Below, piece after piece: positions 6,078 to 9,404 of a stretch of 9,404 nt of DNA. Both the position numbers and the translations under genes were made by a program. The stretch's first letter is position 1; every line of letters begins with the position of its first letter. Source of the stretch: DATILI01 sp035476635 (lineage in GTDB: Bacteria > Pseudomonadota > Gammaproteobacteria > Burkholderiales > Burkholderiaceae_C); the NCBI GenBank assembly GCA_035476635.1, contig DATILI010000244.1, positions 1-9,404 on the forward strand. Direction: 5' to 3'. The notes under the pieces were generated by a model that had not been told where the DNA came from, did not search any database, and worked only from the letters and a program-made list of their open reading frames with translations.

Positions 6078-6740
6078 ATGGAACTGACCCTGATCAGCCA
6101 CGCGCTGTGCCCCTATGTGCAGCGCGCGGCCATTGTGCTGATGGAAAAGGGCGCGGCTTTCGAGCGGCGCACGGTAGCTCTTGCCAGCAAACCCGGCTGG
6201 TTCACGGCGCTCTCGCCGCTGGGCAAGACGCCGGTGCTGCTGGCGGGGGATGCACCGATCTTCGAATCCGCGGTGATCTGCGAGTACCTGGAAGACACCC
6301 ATGCGCCCCGCCTGCATCCGGCCGACCCGCTGGCGCGGGCGCAGCACCGCGCCTGGATGGAGTTCGGCTCGGCCGTGCTCAATACCATCGGGGGCTACTA
6401 CACGGCGCCGGATGCGGCCGCCCTGCAGGCACGGCGCGATGAATTGCTGGCGCGCTTTGCGCAGATCGAGCAGGTCTTGTCCGAAGCCGGGCCGTATTTT
6501 TCGGGCGTGCAGTTCAGCCTGGTGGACGCGGTGTTCGGCCCGGTATTTCGCTATTTCGATGCGTTCGAGAAAATCGGTGAGGACGGCTTCTTCGACCAGA
6601 CGCCGCGCGTTCGCCGCTGGCGCAAGGCGTTGGCCGAGCGGCCTTCGGTGCAGCAGGCGGTGCTGCCCGACTATCCGCAAAGGCTGCTGGTGTTTCTGCG
6701 GGCGCGTGGATCGGAGTTGTCGAGGCGCATGCAGGCTTGA
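6078..6740 (+). CDS. Glutathione S-transferase with CPY active site (omega/stringent-starvation-like group)
   Basis: A 220-residue GST of a different class from its neighbour. Its active site is CPYVQR at residues 11-16, a glutaredoxin-like Cys-Pro-Tyr motif found in omega, lambda and DHAR-type GSTs, which favours glutathione-dependent reduction or deglutathionylation over conjugation. Other N-domain marks are GKTPVL with cis-Pro52 (49-54) and FESAVICEYLED (62-73), whose Glu-Ser binds the gamma-glutamyl group. The C-terminal helical domain carries FSLVDAVFGPVFRY, the family's folding motif. ATG at 6078 lies 10 bases after the upstream GST stop; the frame is open to 5979, but that part is antisense-like overlap with the first GST and lacks domain content. 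The ribosome binding site is weak (GAAGCGC), so coupling to the first GST is likely. Its last 70 bases overlap the convergent GNAT gene. Confidence 0.92.
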   Translation: MELTLISHALCPYVQRAAIVLMEKGAAFERRTVALASKPGWFTALSPLGKTPVLLAGDAPIFESAVICEYLEDTHAPRLHPADPLARAQHRAWMEFGSAVLNTIGGYYTAPDAAALQARRDELLARFAQIEQVLSEAGPYFSGVQFSLVDAVFGPVFRYFDAFEKIGEDGFFDQTPRVRRWRKALAERPSVQQAVLPDYPQRLLVFLRARGSELSRRMQA

Positions 6741-7309
6741 AAAGAGTTCAGGGGCGCCTGCTCCGGTGCCAGGCTGCGCTGCACCCGCACCAGGGTCGCA
6801 TCGTCGGGGTGGCGCCGCGTCGCGAAGCCGTGGGCTTTTGCCAGCGCCAGCATGCGAACATTGCTGCGCAGCACGTCTCCGTACAGCTGCGCTATCCCCT
6901 CGGCGCGTGCGGCCAGCACCATGCTGCGCAGCAGGCGGCTGGCGAGGCCCTGGCCTTGCCAGGCGTCGGCCACCGCGATGCCGAACTCGGCCGCGCCTTC
7001 GGTGCCGGCCTCGCGCACAAACCGCACATCGGCCACCTGCAGGTGCTGGCCGCCATCAAACGACTCCGCAATCAACGCGAAGTGGTCGTGGTAATCGATG
7101 TGCGTGAACGACTGCAGCACGGCCTCGGGCAGCTCGCGCAGGCCGTTCTGGAAGCGCAGGTAGCGCGACTGGCTGGTCAGGCCGTTGGCGATGAACAGGC
7201 GCTCGATTTCGTCGTCTTGCGGCAACACCGGCCGCAAGGTGACCCACGCGCCATTGGCCAGCTGGAAGCGGTCGATCCACTCCACCGGGTAGCGCGGCAG
7301 CGGGTCCAT
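6671..7309 (-). CDS. Pat-like GNAT family acetyltransferase
   Basis: A 212-residue acetyltransferase. The opening section (LANGAWVTLRPVLPQDDE, then SRYLRF and FTHIDYHDHFAL) is typical of the GNAT subgroup that includes the acetyltransferase domain of Pat-type protein-lysine acetyltransferases and of ADP-forming acyl-CoA synthetase fusions. The acetyl-CoA loop is WQGQGLASRLL at 117-127, followed by SNVRMLALAKAHGF at 149-162, the motif B region. The last ~30 residues (from about 183) are polar and probably disordered. Protein-lysine acetylation is possible, but no acyl-CoA synthetase gene is present here. ATG at 7309 shares its A with the TGA stop of the DUF2917 gene (TGATG), indicating translational coupling. 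The frame stays open to 7678, but that is the shadow of DUF2917. The 3' end overlaps the convergent GST gene by 70 bases. Confidence 0.87.
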   Translation of the reverse strand: MDPLPRYPVEWIDRFQLANGAWVTLRPVLPQDDEIERLFIANGLTSQSRYLRFQNGLRELPEAVLQSFTHIDYHDHFALIAESFDGGQHLQVADVRFVREAGTEGAAEFGIAVADAWQGQGLASRLLRSMVLAARAEGIAQLYGDVLRSNVRMLALAKAHGFATRRHPDDATLVRVQRSLAPEQAPLNSFQACMRLDNSDPRARRNTSSLCG

Positions 7310-7620
7310 CAGCCCAATACCTGTTCGAAGACCGGGCCGCGCGGTTGCAAGCGACGCGCGGGAGTTTCTTTCCTCGCCGCTGCATGTGCCGCGTCGGTGA
7401 GAGCCAGGCTGGAGGTGTCCAGCGCATAGATCAGCGCGCGCCGGTGTTCGCTGCCGACGAAGCTTTCGCCGGCGTTCAGCACGATGTCGCGCGGGTCGTT
7501 GTCCAGCGTGATCCACAGCGAGCCTTCGTGGCAGGCGATCTGCACACCCGCCGCATCGGGCACGCTGAAAATGCTGCGCGGCTGCAAACGCAGGTCGAGG
7601 CGGTTGGTGTCGGTGTTCAT
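7309..7620 (-). CDS. DUF2917 domain-containing protein
   Basis: A 103-residue protein of the uncharacterised DUF2917 family, found mainly in Burkholderiales. Visible marks are the N-terminal RLDLRLQPRSIFSV, the core VQIACHEGSLWITLDNDPRDIVLNAGES and the following short hydrophobic strand (ALIYALDTSSLAL). The alternating strand pattern resembles a small cupin-like beta barrel, though no metal-binding histidine set is obvious. The function is unknown. The ATG at 7620 is preceded by AAAGGA with 6 bases spacing. ATG at 7641 would add seven residues but leaves that SD inside the gene; the frame further up to 7872 is antisense to the LysR gene. It is coupled through TGATG to the GNAT gene and divergent from a GcvA-like LysR regulator 82 bases away, which probably regulates it. 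Confidence 0.85.
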   Translation of the reverse strand: MNTDTNRLDLRLQPRSIFSVPDAAGVQIACHEGSLWITLDNDPRDIVLNAGESFVGSEHRRALIYALDTSSLALTDAAHAAARKETPARRLQPRGPVFEQVLG

Positions 7621-7702
7621 AAGGATTCCTTTCGCATTCATGGTGAGAATGAATATACTGGGCAGATTCACCATGCACAAACGGTGATTTGGAATCCTTT
7701 GC
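7621..7702. promoter_or_regulatory. Divergent DUF2917/LysR regulatory spacer with overlapping promoters and inverted repeats
   Basis: The 82-base spacer is clearly richer in A+T than its flanks. Plus strand: TTCGCA (7631-7636), 17 bases, TATACT (7654-7659), a plausible LysR promoter. Minus strand: TATATT (complement of 7652-7657) with a weak TTG-type -35 some 17 bases upstream, so the two -10 boxes overlap. Inverted repeats seen: ATTCAT (7636-7641) with ATGAAT (7649-7654), and ATTCACC (7666-7672) with GGTGATT (7683-7689), six of seven arm bases matching. GGTGA also occurs at 7642-7646. GGAATCCTT precedes both start codons. Regulator binding here is inference. Confidence 0.5.
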
Positions 7703-8695
7703 ATGCGCCCACAGAATGCCAAACCCGTTTCCATTCCTGTTTTCACGGCCGTCTCCGCAGCCGCGCCGGCGCCAGCGACGACAGGCATCCAGCGCTCCGA
7801 GCTACCACGGCTGGACCTGCTGCGCAGCTTCGAGGCGGCCGCGCGCACCTTGAGCTTCACGCTGGCCGCCAAGGAGCTCTATCTCACGCAATCGGCCGTC
7901 AGCCGGCAAATCCAGATGATCGAAGCCGACCTGGGCGTGCCGCTGTTCGAGCGGCGCCACCGCGCGCTGGCGCTGACCGAGGCCGGCCATGTGCTGCACC
8001 GCGCCGTGGTGGACAGCCTGGAGCGCCTGCGCGACGCCACCGCGCGCGTGCGCGCGACAACCCAGCTGCGCCAGGTGGCCATCACCACCACGCCCGGCTT
8101 TGCCTCGCTATGGCTGATTCCGCGCCTGGTGCGCTTCACCGCCAGCCACCCGCAGGTGGACGTGCGCGTGTCAGCCACGCTGGACGTGCTGGACCTGGAG
8201 CGCAGCCGCATCGACGTGGCGGTGCGCTTCGTGTCATTGAGCGACAGCGCGGGCATACCGCTGTTCGAGGAATCGGTGATGCCGGTGTGCGCACCGCAGT
8301 TGGCGCGCGAGGGCCCGCACCCGTTGCGCACGCCGGCCGACCTGGCGCACCACACGCTGCTGGCGCTCGACGGTCTGGCGGTGAGCGCCGACTGGTCGCC
8401 CTGGTTCGAGATCATGGGCCTGAACGAACTGCCCATGAAGAACACGCTGCGCTTCACCCAGTATGCCGACGCGGTCGGGGCGGCGGTCGCCGGACAAGGC
8501 GTGGTGATCGGGCGCGTGCCCCTGCTCAACGAGTTGCTGCGCGATGGCCGGCTGGTCGCGCCGTTTGGCGAAACCGCGGCCTCGCGCCGCGCCTACTACG
8601 TGGCCACATCGCCACGCGCCGTGGGCAACGCCGACGCGCAGGATTTCGTGCGATGGCTGCTGGCGGAAGCTGAAGTGGCCAGGCAGCCGGCCTAA
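7703..8695 (+). CDS. LysR family transcriptional regulator, GcvA-like
   Basis: A 330-residue LysR-type regulator, slightly longer than the usual ~300 because of a Pro/Ala-rich N-terminal tail of about 33 residues. The DNA-binding region starts with LPRLDLLRSFEAAARTLSF, the signature opening of the GcvA-like subgroup. The helix-turn-helix follows (AAKELYLTQSAVSRQIQMIE, about 55-74), then LGVPLFERRHRALALTEAG. The effector domain (about 105-320) opens with VAITTTPGFASLWLIPRL, again GcvA-like. GcvA itself controls glycine cleavage in E. coli, but most relatives have other or unknown targets, so I give no symbol. No ATG, GTG or TTG lies between 7703 and the domain, so this start stands, with GGAA 8 bases upstream. 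By its divergent position it probably regulates the DUF2917-GNAT pair and itself. Confidence 0.92.
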   Translation: MRPQNAKPVSIPVFTAVSAAAPAPATTGIQRSELPRLDLLRSFEAAARTLSFTLAAKELYLTQSAVSRQIQMIEADLGVPLFERRHRALALTEAGHVLHRAVVDSLERLRDATARVRATTQLRQVAITTTPGFASLWLIPRLVRFTASHPQVDVRVSATLDVLDLERSRIDVAVRFVSLSDSAGIPLFEESVMPVCAPQLAREGPHPLRTPADLAHHTLLALDGLAVSADWSPWFEIMGLNELPMKNTLRFTQYADAVGAAVAGQGVVIGRVPLLNELLRDGRLVAPFGETAASRRAYYVATSPRAVGNADAQDFVRWLLAEAEVARQPA

Positions 8696-8725
8696 ATCAG
8701 GCATCGCCATCGCTTCGGGTTGGAC

Positions 8726-8752
8726 TATATTGGGCGTCTTCTTCCTTGGAGG
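8726..8752 (+). promoter_or_regulatory. Possible -10 element and ribosome binding site of the HDOD gene
   Basis: TATATT at 8726-8731 resembles a -10 box, but I see no convincing -35 at 16-18 bases upstream. GGAGG at 8748-8752 is a strong ribosome binding site 8 bases before GTG 8761 and decides the start of the HDOD gene. The 65-base gap after the LysR gene suggests the HDOD gene may have its own promoter. Confidence 0.4.
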
Positions 8753-8760
8753 CGCTTGCT

Positions 8761-9404
8761 GTGAAACTCGAAGAAATACTTGGCGTCAACACCCTGATCC
8801 CTTCGCTGCCCGTCACGGTGGCCTTGCTGCTGCAGGAGTTCCAGAAGGAAGAGCCCGACGCGCGCACGATCGCCGCGATGCTGGCCGGCGAGATCGGCCT
8901 GACCATCCGAATCCTGCGCCTCGTCAATTCGGCAAGCCACGGCCGCGGCAGCAACCGCATCGGTTCGGTGGAGGCGGCCACGGCGCTGGTCGGCCTGGCA
9001 GCCGTGCGGCAGTTTGTGAATGCCGCTGCCGTGGGCGGCGCATTCAAGCAGGTTCCCGGTGTCAACATGACCAACTTCTGGCGCTACAGCCTGGACGTGG
9101 CCAAGCTCGCGCAATCCATGGCCGAGCCGCTGGGCATGGACAAGGGCACGGCCTTCACGGCCGGGCTGCTGCACGGCACGGGCGACCTGATCCTCAAGAT
9201 CGCGATGCCGACCCGCGCCAGTCTTCAGCCCCCATTTGAATCGGATGTGGACCGCCATCGCACGCAAATGGCCGACCTGGGCTATTCGTACGCCGAGGTG
9301 GGTGCGGCGTTCGCGGCGCAATGGCAGTTCCCGGACGAGATCGCCGAGGCGATTCGCCACCATTGCAATCCGGATGAGGAAGAAGAGCCCGAAACCCTGC
9401 CGGG
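8761..9404 (+). CDS. HDOD domain-containing protein (5' part)
   Basis: The first 214 codons of an HDOD (PF08668) protein, running off the right edge without a stop. HDOD domains are relatives of HD phosphohydrolases that lack the full metal site and act in signalling, stress and motility control rather than as confirmed enzymes. The helical domain is recognisable by IPSLPVTVALLLQEF, the IGLTIRILRLVNSA segment (typical 'd..L..klLrlvNSa'), VEAATALVGLAAVR ('i..A...LG...v+') and AGLLHGTGDLIL around residue 134-145. There the HD-type 'HDxG' motif is reduced to His-Gly, as often in this family. A YAEVGAAFAAQWQFPDEIAEAIRHH stretch matches the family's 'h..vGa.La..W.lP..i..ai..HH' ending in sense, so the domain is nearly complete. 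GTG is the start, fixed by GGAGG 8 bases upstream. Downstream domains, if any, are outside the window. Confidence 0.9.
   Translation, partial: MKLEEILGVNTLIPSLPVTVALLLQEFQKEEPDARTIAAMLAGEIGLTIRILRLVNSASHGRGSNRIGSVEAATALVGLAAVRQFVNAAAVGGAFKQVPGVNMTNFWRYSLDVAKLAQSMAEPLGMDKGTAFTAGLLHGTGDLILKIAMPTRASLQPPFESDVDRHRTQMADLGYSYAEVGAAFAAQWQFPDEIAEAIRHHCNPDEEEEPETLP

Noticed and set aside
7345..8673. Plus-strand open frame of 442 codons over DUF2917 and the second LysR gene.
   Set aside because: Crosses two genes with strong homology marks and a regulatory spacer; Arg/Gly/Ala-rich, no domain.
8690..8702. GCCT-N5-AGGC hairpin after the second LysR stop as a terminator.
   Set aside because: A four-base stem without a T-tract is too weak to support.
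1..9404. Toxin-antitoxin, defence, CRISPR, transposon or RNA gene.
   Set aside because: I looked for paired small genes with such motifs, spaced direct repeats, terminal inverted repeats, transposase motifs and tRNA-like segments, and found none that I could support by reading.

Overview
The window is GC-rich, gene-dense, chromosome-like bacterial DNA with very short spacers. Several features point to a betaproteobacterium of the order Burkholderiales, perhaps Comamonadaceae: a DUF2917 protein divergent from a GcvA-like LysR regulator, a cysteine-rich CWC protein, tandem glutathione S-transferases, an HDOD protein and strong G/C bias at third codon positions. This assignment is inference from gene content, not from a marker gene. 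I see no rRNA, tRNA, CRISPR array, insertion sequence or phage gene.

Layout. (a) 1-325, plus strand: the 3' part of an aspartate/glutamate-type racemase. (b) 314-5374, minus strand: eight genes running the same way. In transcription order they are a LysR regulator, a CWC protein, a 62-residue 4-oxalocrotonate-tautomerase-like enzyme, a DHA2-type (EmrB/QacA) MFS exporter, a YafJ-like class II glutamine amidotransferase, a small membrane protein, a GNAT acetyltransferase and a second small membrane protein. Most gaps are under 30 bases and two junctions are coupled or overlapping. The last three genes (314-1688) have visibly lower GC and looser codon use than the rest, suggesting separate acquisition. 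(c) 5453-6740, plus strand: two glutathione S-transferases of different classes, 10 bases apart and divergent from the first LysR gene across a 78-base spacer with a palindrome. (d) 6671-7620, minus strand: a DUF2917 protein translationally coupled (TGATG) to a Pat-like GNAT acetyltransferase, whose 3' end overlaps the second GST by 70 bases. (e) 7703-8695, plus strand: a GcvA-like LysR regulator divergent from the DUF2917 gene across an 82-base spacer with overlapping promoter-like elements and inverted repeats. (f) 8761 to the edge, plus strand: the 5' part of an HDOD protein.

How the genes may work together. The centre reads as an electrophile/xenobiotic response locus: a LysR sensor, two GSTs that conjugate or reduce electrophiles with glutathione, a drug-type exporter, and a glutamine amidotransferase whose family includes enzymes acting on gamma-glutamyl compounds. 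The DUF2917/GNAT/LysR group forms a second compact module. These functional links are inferred from gene order. I found no dramatic new system; the items most worth a second look are the DUF2917-GNAT coupled pair with its operator region, the tautomerase lacking Arg39, and the low-GC block of small membrane proteins.
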